A stretch of DNA of 7,777 bases, from contig CANLGS010000159.1 of the NCBI GenBank assembly GCA_947490035.1, positions 1 through 7,777 of the forward strand, written 5' to 3'. Shown here piece after piece: positions 1 through 5,457 of the stretch. The position numbers were made by a program, and so were the translations under genes. The notes below the pieces were generated by a model. The model ran no database searches. It saw nothing but the letters and a program-made list of their open reading frames with translations, and was not told the DNA's origin. Every line of letters begins with the position of its first letter. The first letter of the stretch is position 1. This DNA comes from Gemmataceae bacterium (GTDB lineage: Bacteria; Planctomycetota; Planctomycetia; Gemmatales; Gemmataceae).

Positions 1-36
1 CCCGCGAACTCTGGTTCGCGGGCGTGTTCGTTTTCC
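1..36 (+). terminator. Probable intrinsic terminator of a gene left of the window
   Basis: Bases 1-9 (CCCGCGAAC) pair perfectly with 14-22 (GTTCGCGGG) around a TCTG loop, and a T-rich stretch (GTTCGTTTTCC) follows. The stem may extend left of the window. The T-run is interrupted, so termination is likely but not certain. Confidence 0.55.
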
Positions 37-147
37 ACCTCAGTTAAACTGGCGAAGGCGTTCTCGTTACGCACGTCCTGCCAGTTATTCCAACAACAGA
101 GGTTGGGTGGAGAGCGCCCGGCGCAACTCTTGCGCGCGGGGGTATTG

Positions 148-186
148 TTGCGCGCGTTCCGTTGCGGAACCTCGCTCCGCGCGCAA
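148..186. repeat. Two-tier stem-loop upstream of the small secreted protein gene
   Basis: An outer stem TTGCGCGC (148-155) pairs with GCGCGCAA (179-186), and inside it GTTCCG (156-161) pairs with CGGAAC (165-170) around a TTG loop. No T-tract follows on either strand, so it does not look like an intrinsic terminator. It lies 66 bp before the ATG at 253 and could be part of a structured 5' leader or simply a palindromic intergenic element. The rest of 37-252 holds no gene or clear promoter that I can see. Confidence 0.4.
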
Positions 187-252
187 AATTAGCGAAGTTG
201 GGGAGGACGACACGACGCGGCCGGACGCCGCACCACGCGAAAGGGTTCTGCG

Positions 253-651
253 ATGTTCCGCCGGTCGCTGTTGATTGGTGCTGCCGTCCTGCTCGCCGCC
301 CAGATGGGCTGCCGGTCGCGGTGCGGCGATCGCCGGCCGGGGTTGTTCACGTCAAACGCGAAGCAAGACATGCCGTGCCAGACGGTCGGCCGCAACACCG
401 GGTGCTTCGACGCGATGACCGGCCAACCGGTGCCGTGCCCGTCGGGGGTGCCTTCGACCGTAATTCCCGGTGGCGGGTATCCTGGCTATCCGTCGATCGT
501 GCCCGGCGGCCCGCGCCCGGACAAACTGCACATGCCGTCGCCGACCGATATGATCCGCCCGCCCGCGATCCCGTACCCCGCGCCGGGCGACGCAATTCTT
601 CCGCTCCCGACCTCGCCCGGAACGCCGGTCAAGGGCGGCCCGAACAAATGA
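253..651 (+). CDS. Small secreted Pro/Gly-rich protein, possible lipoprotein
   Basis: A 132-residue protein of unrecognised function. The N-terminus has the plan of a signal peptide: Arg3-Arg4, a hydrophobic core (about residues 6-16), then Met-Gly-Cys with Cys20. This resembles a lipobox, but Gln17 at position -3 is atypical, so lipid anchoring is only possible. The mature part has further cysteines in its first half and then a Pro/Gly-rich low-complexity tail rich in PG and GG pairs. That suggests an extended cell-envelope protein rather than an enzyme. The start is supported by AAAGGG (240-245), seven bases before the ATG. A good intrinsic terminator lies just downstream, so the gene is probably transcribed alone. 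Families like this are often lineage-specific in planctomycetes (inference). Confidence 0.72.
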   Translation: MFRRSLLIGAAVLLAAQMGCRSRCGDRRPGLFTSNAKQDMPCQTVGRNTGCFDAMTGQPVPCPSGVPSTVIPGGGYPGYPSIVPGGPRPDKLHMPSPTDMIRPPAIPYPAPGDAILPLPTSPGTPVKGGPNK

Positions 652-675
652 GCGCACCCGGAGGGTGACCCTGCG

Positions 676-716
676 CACGCGGCCGACGGTTGGAGAACCG
701 CCGGCCGCGTGTTTTT
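676..716 (+). terminator. Intrinsic terminator after the small secreted protein gene
   Basis: A 16-bp stem with a single mismatch pairs CACGCGGCCGACGGTT (676-691) with AACCGCCGGCCGCGTG (696-711) around a GGAG loop. TTTTT (712-716) follows directly. This is a textbook rho-independent terminator for the plus strand, 24 bp after the stop at 651. It also separates this gene from the convergent one that ends at 735, but on the minus strand it has no T-tract. Confidence 0.88.
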
Positions 717-734
717 ACGTCCCGTCCGTTCGCG

Positions 735-1343
735 TTAGCGGCGGCGGAACGTGGTCGTGGCTGGGGTGCCGCACTGCCCGTTGGCGCAACCGCCCGAGGG
801 GAGTGAGTACGTCCCTGGGAAGATCGCCCCGCCGTAAACCGGCGAGTAGCCCGCCGGAGACGGCGCGGCGGTCGCGGCCGGGGTGTAACCCGAAGTGCTG
901 GTCACCACCGGAGCGCCGACCGACACGGTCGTCGCCGGGGTGCCGGTCGTGCCCGCGTAGGCGGCGGTGTGCTTCGTCAGGTCGGTCACGCTGACCGTGC
1001 CCGACTGCCGCAGCGCCTGGTGGGTGCCGCCGACGCTGCTGATGACCAGCCCGTCGGTGAGCTGGAACTGGCTCGCCAGCTTCGCCCCGCTGTCGGTGTC
1101 CACGTCTACGGTGACGCAGACGAACTTGTCGCGGAGCAGCTTGGCGGTGGCTTCCGGGAGGGCAGCGTCGCCCATCATCTTGGTGAACGGGTTGCCGTGC
1201 CCGATCAGCACCGCCATCGGCTTGCCTTCGGCGGCGGCTTGCCGCAGTGCCTGGCCGTAATCGGTTTGGGCCTGGAACTCGGGCTTCGCCACGGGAACCA
1301 GCGAACCGGTCAGGGCGATCGCGGCCAGAATCATCGTGGTCAT
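735..1343 (-). CDS. Secreted thioredoxin-fold-like protein without CxxC
   Basis: A 202-residue protein. I chose the ATG at 1343 because AGGAG lies nine bases upstream and because residues 1-19 (MTTMILAAIALTGSLVPVA) then form a signal peptide. An in-frame ATG at 1394 would put a 17-residue polar extension before it. Residues ~23-130 have the pattern of a thioredoxin-like domain: a helix ending in AAAEGKPMAVLIG, a loop GHGNPFTKM where redox-active family members carry CxxC, then FVCVTVDVDTD and a following strand. With no CxxC there, thiol redox activity is unlikely. From about residue 135 the chain is low-complexity (Ala/Thr/Pro/Gly-rich) and ends with CANGQCG and a basic RRR. Such Cys-Gly tails recur in planctomycete envelope proteins (recalled, not checked). 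It is convergent with the small secreted protein gene. The fold assignment rests on pattern only. Confidence 0.7.
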   Translation of the reverse strand: MTTMILAAIALTGSLVPVAKPEFQAQTDYGQALRQAAAEGKPMAVLIGHGNPFTKMMGDAALPEATAKLLRDKFVCVTVDVDTDSGAKLASQFQLTDGLVISSVGGTHQALRQSGTVSVTDLTKHTAAYAGTTGTPATTVSVGAPVVTSTSGYTPAATAAPSPAGYSPVYGGAIFPGTYSLPSGGCANGQCGTPATTTFRRR

Positions 1344-1411
1344 CTCGTCATACTCCTGGTGTAACCACATGGAGGGCGACCCCGCACCGTACATGCCACG
1401 GGGAAGTGCCG

Positions 1412-1440
1412 TTTATAGACGAAGCCGACACGATCGGGAA
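1412..1440 (-). promoter_or_regulatory. Candidate promoter for the thioredoxin-like gene
   Basis: On the minus strand a TATAAA box (1412-1417) is preceded at 17 bp by TTCCCG (1435-1440), which matches the -35 consensus at only three positions. Transcription would begin near 1405, giving a leader of about 60 bases to the ATG at 1343. The -10 match is good and the -35 match is poor. Confidence 0.3.
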
Positions 1441-1448
1441 CCTTAAAG

Positions 1449-1476
1449 TTGGCAAAAATGGAACAATCAAAATAAT
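1449..1476 (+). promoter_or_regulatory. Candidate sigma70-type promoter for the PQQ-like gene
   Basis: TTGGCA (1449-1454) and AATAAT (1471-1476) each match the -35 and -10 consensus at five of six positions, with a 16-bp spacer. They lie in an AT-rich island (1441-1500 is about 33% GC by my count) that stands out from the GC-rich surroundings. The implied leader to the ATG at 1697 is long, about 210 bases. The whole gap 1344-1696 holds no convincing gene. Apart from these two divergent promoter candidates I see nothing else defined in it. Confidence 0.38.
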
Positions 1477-1696
1477 TGGACTTCTTATCAAGGCAAGACT
1501 GGACATCATGCGCGAAATTAACTGGGAATACTGGGGTATCTGGGGTGTTTGCAGACTCGGCGTTCCGAACTCTTGGCGTGGTAATTAGGCTTGAACGCGA
1601 ACGCAGTCTCCCTGTCCACCTGCGGCCCGCCGTGCTTGCTCGCCGCGACCGCCCCCGTAATCTCAACTCAACACTCCTTCCTGCGGAACCCACCCC

Positions 1697-2962
1697 ATGA
1701 ACCGCCGCACGTTTCTCGCGACCATCCCCGCCGTTACGCTCGCGTCTCAACTGCCGGCCGCGGAGCCGGGCAAGATCGCGGTGGGCGCGGCCGACTGGCC
1801 GTGGTGGCGCGGCCCGACCCGCGACGGCGTCGCGGCGCCCGATCAGAAGGTGCCGCTGGAGTGGGCGAAGGACAAGAACGTGCTGTGGGAAGCCGCGATC
1901 CCCGGTCGCGGGCACGGTTCGATGAGTATCGTGGGCGACCGCGTGTTCCTCGCCACTGCCGACCCGGACGCCGAAGTGCAGTCGGTGTTGTGCCTCGACC
2001 GCAAGACCGGCAAGCAACTCTGGCAGACGGAGGTTCACAAGGGGAACTTCGCGAAGGGCGGCAACGGCAAGAGTACGCACGCCTCATCTACCCCCGCGTG
2101 CGACGGTGAGAAGGTGTACATCAACTTCCTCAACGGCGGCGCGATCCACGCGACCGCGCTCGACCTGACCGGCAAAAAGGTGTGGCAGACGAAGGTGACC
2201 GACTACGTGCTGCACCAGGGGTTCGGCTCGTCGCCGACCGTGTTCGGGCCACTCCTGCTGGTCACCGCCGACAACAAGGGGACCGGGTTGCTCGCGGGCC
2301 TCGACCGCGCGACGGGCAAAGTCGTCTGGAGCCGGAAGCGGCCGCAGGCGCCGAACTACGCGTCGCCGATCATCGTGAAAGTGGGCGACAAAGAGCAACT
2401 CGTCCTGACCGGGTGCGACCTTGTGACCAGCCTCGACCCGCTCACCGGGAAGGAGAACTGGGAGGTGAAGGGTTCGACCACCGAGTGCGTGACCTCCACC
2501 GTGACAGACGGCAAGCACGTGTTCGTCAGCGGCGGCTACCCGAAGAACCACGTCGCCGCGTTCAAACTCGACGGCACCGGTTTGGCGTGGGAGAACAAGT
2601 CGCGGGTGTACGTGCCGTCGATGCTGGTCCGCGACGGCCACCTGTACGCGGTGACGGACGACGGCAACCCGATGTGCTGGAAGAGCGACACGGGCGCGGA
2701 GATGTGGAAGGGCAAGGAGCGGCTCGCGGGCACGTTCACCGCGTCGCCGGTGATGGTCGGCGATCACATCTTCGCGACCAACGAGGCCGGGCGGACGTTC
2801 GTATTCAAGGCGACGCCGAAGGAATTCGAGACGGTTTCGGAGAACCGGTTGGGCGATGAGGCGTTCGCGACGCCGGCCGTGTGCGGCGGCCACATCTTCA
2901 TGCGCGTGGCGGTGAAGGACAAGGGCCGCCGCGAGGAGCGGCTGTACTGCATTGGGAAGTAG
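1697..2962 (+). CDS. Secreted PQQ-like beta-propeller repeat protein
   Basis: A 421-residue protein of the PQQ-binding-like (pyrrolo-quinoline quinone) beta-propeller superfamily. It opens with MNRRTFLATIP and a hydrophobic stretch to about residue 22, which fits a Tat-type signal (twin Arg, then TFL) and export to the periplasm-like space. Residues 34-40 (WPWWRGP) followed by TRDGVA are the characteristic start of secreted planctomycete propeller proteins. Blade repeats are recognisable by the LDxxTGKxxW pattern: LDRKTGKQLW (~100), LDLTGKKVW (~155), LDRATGKVVW (~203), LDPLTGKENW (~247) and a degenerate WKSDTGAEMW (~328). There is no catalytic domain or cytochrome region, so enzyme activity is not implied. 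Such propellers usually act in binding or scaffolding. I see no clear Shine-Dalgarno before the ATG. It appears monocistronic, with inverted repeats starting at its stop codon. Confidence 0.88.
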   Translation: MNRRTFLATIPAVTLASQLPAAEPGKIAVGAADWPWWRGPTRDGVAAPDQKVPLEWAKDKNVLWEAAIPGRGHGSMSIVGDRVFLATADPDAEVQSVLCLDRKTGKQLWQTEVHKGNFAKGGNGKSTHASSTPACDGEKVYINFLNGGAIHATALDLTGKKVWQTKVTDYVLHQGFGSSPTVFGPLLLVTADNKGTGLLAGLDRATGKVVWSRKRPQAPNYASPIIVKVGDKEQLVLTGCDLVTSLDPLTGKENWEVKGSTTECVTSTVTDGKHVFVSGGYPKNHVAAFKLDGTGLAWENKSRVYVPSMLVRDGHLYAVTDDGNPMCWKSDTGAEMWKGKERLAGTFTASPVMVGDHIFATNEAGRTFVFKATPKEFETVSENRLGDEAFATPAVCGGHIFMRVAVKDKGRREERLYCIGK

Positions 2963-3067
2963 GTGCGCGAGCCGAGCGGCACGGCGGCCCAACTCGCATC
3001 GCTTTCCGGATGTCCGTGTCGCTTCCACGCGGGTCCGCCCGTGCCGCTCGGCAAGCGGCACCTACTT
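2957..3067. repeat. Imperfect 28/29-bp inverted repeat overlapping the stop codon of the PQQ-like gene
   Basis: The left arm 2957-2984 and the right arm 3039-3067 are reverse complements over 10 bp (AAGTAGGTGC) and 14 bp (GCCGAGCGGCACGG). They are interrupted only by a 4-versus-5-base unmatched segment. The 54-bp spacer (2985-3038) shows no gene. The TAG stop (2960-2962) lies inside the left arm. It could fold in the transcript's 3' end and protect or terminate it, or it could be a small inserted element. Confidence 0.75.
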
Positions 3068-3124
3068 TGAACGACACCGCGGACGGCTCGAACAGTGCTC
3101 GAGCCGTCCGCGGTGTCGTTCAAA
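3066..3124. repeat. Perfect 26-bp inverted repeat, possible terminator
   Basis: Bases 3066-3091 and 3099-3124 are exact reverse complements around the 7-base loop ACAGTGC. The stem is very GC-rich. It begins immediately at the end of the preceding inverted repeat, sharing two T's. It would form a very stable hairpin at the 3' side of the PQQ-like gene. The right arm ends in CAAA and no T-tract follows on the plus strand, so this is not a canonical intrinsic terminator. A smaller stem (AACCCGC 3123-3129 with GCGGGTT 3137-3143) abuts it. The rest of 2963-3219 shows no gene. Confidence 0.85.
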
Positions 3125-3219
3125 CCCGCCAAGGGAGCGGGTTCATTTCGGTTGGTCGTTCGCTCGTGCGGTGGTAGTGTGGCTGGCTCGCGGACAACTG
3201 AACTCAGGAACCGTGTAAA

Positions 3220-3444
3220 ATGCCCAAGACATCGACCGCCGCGAAGAAGAGATGGAGATGCGCCACGAAGCCTCGGGGCAACTGCACGAACGACTGTCAG
3301 TCGGTGTTCGGCGGAGAAGGGACGACGCGCGATAAAGCGAAAGATGCGGCCGAAGGCAAGTGTCAGCAGCAGGGATGCCACCACCCCGGTGGGAAGAACG
3401 GGTGCGACTGCGGGCACACCACCTGCATTATGCTTCCCAATTGA
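3220..3444 (+). CDS. Small 8-cysteine protein of unknown function
   Basis: A 74-residue protein that I do not recognise. It has eight cysteines (14, 22, 26, 48, 53, 62, 64, 69) and a histidine pair (54-55) plus His66. They fall in two groups, a Cx7Cx3C group near the N-terminus and a Cx4C, x8, CxCx4C group near the C-terminus, joined by a charged stretch (residues 33-47). The N-terminus is basic with no hydrophobic signal, so the protein is probably cytoplasmic. Metal (zinc) binding is then more likely than disulfides, though this is inference. The ATG is preceded by AGGAA (3206-3210) at a suitable distance. Cysteine codons are all in frame without breaks, which supports a real gene. It ends 16 bp before the next gene, so the two are probably cotranscribed. 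Confidence 0.68.
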   Translation: MPKTSTAAKKRWRCATKPRGNCTNDCQSVFGGEGTTRDKAKDAAEGKCQQQGCHHPGGKNGCDCGHTTCIMLPN

Positions 3445-3460
3445 GTCGAGCGAGGCAGCC

Positions 3461-3829
3461 ATGCGAATGAACCGAACCTTCCGCTTCATGCCGCCGAAGC
3501 TGAACGCCGCACTCCAAGCGGCGCTCAACGGCGCGGACATCGATCACGCCGTCGATCGGTGGGGATACGTGTATTACCACGATCGGGACACGGAGGCGTT
3601 TGAGGACATCCTGGCAACGGTGCGGTCGTCGGTCTTCGAGTCCTGGCAGGTACTCTCGTGCCCGGCGGATGCGGTCAATGCCTATCGCCAAGTGATGCGA
3701 CAACGTAAAGTTCGCTTCGTCGTCGAGGTCGATAACAACCGGGTGGAGTTTCTCATACCGGGCGACATCGACCCGCACTCGTGGCCTCTGGATGCCTTAC
3801 CCGCGAAATCTTCGGCGCAGGCGGGCTAA
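3461..3829 (+). CDS. Hypothetical 122-residue protein
   Basis: An unrecognised protein. The open frame continues upstream to 3095, but that part overlaps the 26-bp inverted repeat and the 8-cysteine gene in another frame. I therefore take the ATG at 3461, with GAGG (3452-3455) five bases ahead; an ATG at 3467 is an alternative. The sequence looks like a compact soluble alpha/beta domain. A helix around residues 12-33 is followed by WGYVYYHDRDTEAFEDIL, then a helical stretch, then the strand pair VRFVVEVDNNRVEFLIP, ending in a short flexible tail. It has one cysteine and no signal peptide or membrane segment. It follows the 8-cysteine gene at 16 bp, so the two may act together; nothing in the sequence says how. 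Confidence 0.66.
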   Translation: MRMNRTFRFMPPKLNAALQAALNGADIDHAVDRWGYVYYHDRDTEAFEDILATVRSSVFESWQVLSCPADAVNAYRQVMRQRKVRFVVEVDNNRVEFLIPGDIDPHSWPLDALPAKSSAQAG

Positions 3830-3943
3830 ATCTAAACCTCCGGGGCGACTCACGAAGCCGAGCCGCGCGCCACAAAACGACGCGAGCCGAGGATCGCTCC
3901 CCGGCCCGCGGTGTTCCCGTCAGTGTTTACTACCCGACCTGAT

Positions 3944-4081
3944 GCGCGGAAGGCTCACAGCACCGCCGGACTCACTTCGACGTGGGCACCGACGGAACCG
4001 CGACCCACGAGGTTGTTCCAGACCGTCGGTGCCCACGTCGAAGTGAGTCCGAAAGCGGTGCTGGAACAGCCTTCCCCGCGC
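3944..4081. repeat. Large inverted repeat with a 29-bp perfect core
   Basis: Bases 3967-3995 and 4023-4051 are exact reverse complements (29 bp) separated by 27 bp. Outside the core the complementarity continues with small bulges: CAGCACCGC (3958-3966) pairs with 4055-4063, AAGGCT (3950-3955) with 4068-4073, and GCGCGG (3944-3949) with 4076-4081. The whole 138-bp unit can fold into one long hairpin. It lies between two convergent genes and encodes no believable protein. It may be a miniature repeat element or a structured 3' region. Confidence 0.82.
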
Positions 4082-4192
4082 TGTGCGAAGCGGAATGCGC
4101 TCGGACGACGCAACATCGTTCTGCTGCAAAGCAGCGAGCTAAACACAACGGGAACGAAGGGCAGCGTACCGCGAAGGGTTGCTCGCGGCAAG

Positions 4193-4317
4193 GTCTTGAG
4201 AGTGGTCCGCTCGCTCCGCGAGCGGTGCGGTACGCGCGGAGAGGCAATGGGAACATCGTCGTTGCGATACTCAGTTGCGAAGCACCGCTCGCGGAGCGAG
4301 CGGACCACTCTCAAGAC
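4193..4317. repeat. Inverted repeat with 36-bp perfect arms
   Basis: Bases 4193-4228 and 4282-4317 are exact reverse complements over 36 bp with a 53-bp spacer. Each arm also contains its own hairpin: CCGCTCGC and GCGAGCGG around a 3-base loop, at 4207-4225 in the left arm and 4285-4303 in the right arm. The right arm ends three bases before the stop codon of the formylglycine-generating enzyme gene on the minus strand. No flanking target duplication or transposase is visible. In the linker 4082-4192 I see only short motifs, including GCGTACCGC (4164-4172), which is complementary to 4227-4235. The gap 3830-4320 therefore consists of these two repeats plus unassigned sequence. Confidence 0.85.
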
Positions 4318-4320
4318 TGT

Positions 4321-5373
4321 TCACTTCACGTCCTTTACGCACCGGAAGCCGGTGTGGTTGGCGCTACTGTCGGGCGGGTTCTTGTCGCGCGCGCTCGGCA
4401 CGTAACGCCGGCAGTACTTGTCGTCGCACAGGAACGAGCCGCCGCGCCGGACGCGCTGCGGCTGGCGCTCGCCTTCGACACCGATTGCGCCTTCCGCCGG
4501 TCCCTTCGGGTTGTCCTTCGGCGACACCGCGTAGTAGCCGGGGTCGTACCAGTCCGAACACCACTCCCAGGCGTTGCCGCTCATGTCGTACAACCCGTAG
4601 CCGTTCGGCGGGAAGCTCTTCACCGGCGCAAGTCCGATGAAGCCATCGGCGCCGCTGTCTTCGGCCGGGAACTTCCCCTGGTAGGCGTTCGCGCACCACT
4701 TGCCGTCCTCGCCATTCTTGTCATCGCCCCAACAGTAGGGCTTGCGGTCCAACCCGCCGCGCGCGGCCCACTCCCACTCGGCTTCGGTGGGGAGCCGCTT
4801 GCCGGCCCACTTCGCGTAGGCGTCGGCATCGTCCCACGCGATCTGCACCGCGGGGTAGTTCTTCTTTCCCTTCACCGAACTCTCCGGCCCTTCGGGGTGG
4901 CGCCAGTTCGCGCCGATGACGTACCGCCACCACACCGCGGGGCCGCCGAGATCGGCTTCCATTGGAACGAACACCGCGGAACCCGGCTTGAGGTACGCGG
5001 GGTCCGCGTCCGGATACTTCCGCGCGTCGGGCACGCGCTCGGAAATCGTGACGTAGCCGGTCGCCTTCACGAACATCGCGAACTGTCCCACCGTGACCTC
5101 GGTCGCGTCCATCTCGAACGCCGACACGGTCACCTCATGCACGGGTCGCTCGTCGGCTGGCCCATCGACGCGGCCCATCCAGAACGTGCCGCCGGGGATT
5201 GTGACCATTGGCGGCGGCGATTCGTCCACCTCGTACTCCGCGCTGCTCAAGCCGATCGCGAAGAGCACGAAGCCGAGACCCGCGAGGAAGACCACGGGGA
5301 GAATCCACAGCGGGAACTTCCGTGCGGGCGGCGGGCTCGGTGCCGGCGCGGTTCGCGGTGCTTTCTTGCCCAT
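4321..5373 (-). CDS. Membrane-anchored formylglycine-generating enzyme (SUMF1-type)
   Basis: A 350-residue protein of the FGE-sulfatase family. Enzymes of this type oxidise an active-site cysteine of sulfatases to formylglycine using copper and O2. A Pro-rich basic N-terminus leads into one transmembrane segment (~21-43), which places the enzyme domain (~55-350) outside the cytoplasm. Family landmarks, in order: the MVTIPGGTFWMG opening (56-67), GANWRHPEGP (154-163), GKRLPTEAEWEW (191-202), PPNGYGLYDMSGNAWEW (255-271), GGSFLCDDKYC (311-321) and PPDSSANHTGFRC (333-345). Cys316 and Cys321 match the copper-binding catalytic pair of human FGE (Cys336/Cys341) and Ser313 matches Ser333. Many bacterial FGE-domain proteins lack these cysteines, so true FGE activity is likely here. 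The gene is divergent from the sulfate transporter genes across 84 bp. The start follows only a weak GCGAG. No sulfatase gene is in the window. Confidence 0.92.
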   Translation of the reverse strand: MGKKAPRTAPAPSPPPARKFPLWILPVVFLAGLGFVLFAIGLSSAEYEVDESPPPMVTIPGGTFWMGRVDGPADERPVHEVTVSAFEMDATEVTVGQFAMFVKATGYVTISERVPDARKYPDADPAYLKPGSAVFVPMEADLGGPAVWWRYVIGANWRHPEGPESSVKGKKNYPAVQIAWDDADAYAKWAGKRLPTEAEWEWAARGGLDRKPYCWGDDKNGEDGKWCANAYQGKFPAEDSGADGFIGLAPVKSFPPNGYGLYDMSGNAWEWCSDWYDPGYYAVSPKDNPKGPAEGAIGVEGERQPQRVRRGGSFLCDDKYCRRYVPSARDKNPPDSSANHTGFRCVKDVK

Positions 5374-5410
5374 CAGTGACTCGCGAATTGGCGTGAACGT
5401 GACAAGGTAA

Positions 5411-5446
5411 ATGGCCGAACTTGCAGATCGGCGTGCGGCGTCATAA
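5411..5446 (+). other. Possible 11-codon upstream ORF before cysT
   Basis: ATG at 5411 opens an 11-residue frame (MAELADRRAAS) that stops at TAA 5444-5446, 11 bp before the cysT start. AAGG (5404-5407) stands just ahead of it, only three bases away. The string ACAAGGTA followed shortly by ATGGC occurs twice, here and again at cysT (5447-5462). It has no cysteine or methionine codons beyond the start, so classical sulfur attenuation is not indicated. It may be a chance frame. Confidence 0.25.
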
Positions 5447-5457
5447 ACAAGGTAGCG

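Noticed and set aside
2084..3061. Long minus-strand open frame (325 codons) opposite the PQQ-like gene
   Set aside because: The predicted protein is Arg/His/Val-rich with no domain and mirrors the GC-skewed third positions of the propeller gene. It is an antisense shadow frame.
3152..3180. TTGGTC/TAGTGT pair at 17 bp as promoter for the 8-cysteine gene
   Set aside because: Each box matches the consensus at only three of six positions, which is too weak to call.
3095..3460. N-terminal extension of the 122-residue protein gene up to 3095
   Set aside because: It would translate part of the 26-bp inverted repeat and overlap the whole 8-cysteine gene in another frame. The ATG at 3461 has its own ribosome binding site.
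3911..4314. Open frames on both strands within the convergent intergenic block
   Set aside because: They cross the arms of the inverted repeats, lack ribosome binding sites, and give Arg/Ser-rich proteins without domains. Open frames here follow from GC-rich palindromes.
3982..5379. 465-codon plus-strand open frame over the FGE gene and the 36-bp repeat
   Set aside because: It runs antisense to a clear formylglycine-generating enzyme and through non-coding inverted repeats. Its composition is Arg/Ala/Val-rich with no recognisable family.
5374..5457. Promoters for the divergent FGE and cysT genes
   Set aside because: They must exist here or nearby, but I found no box pair with acceptable matches and spacing on either strand.
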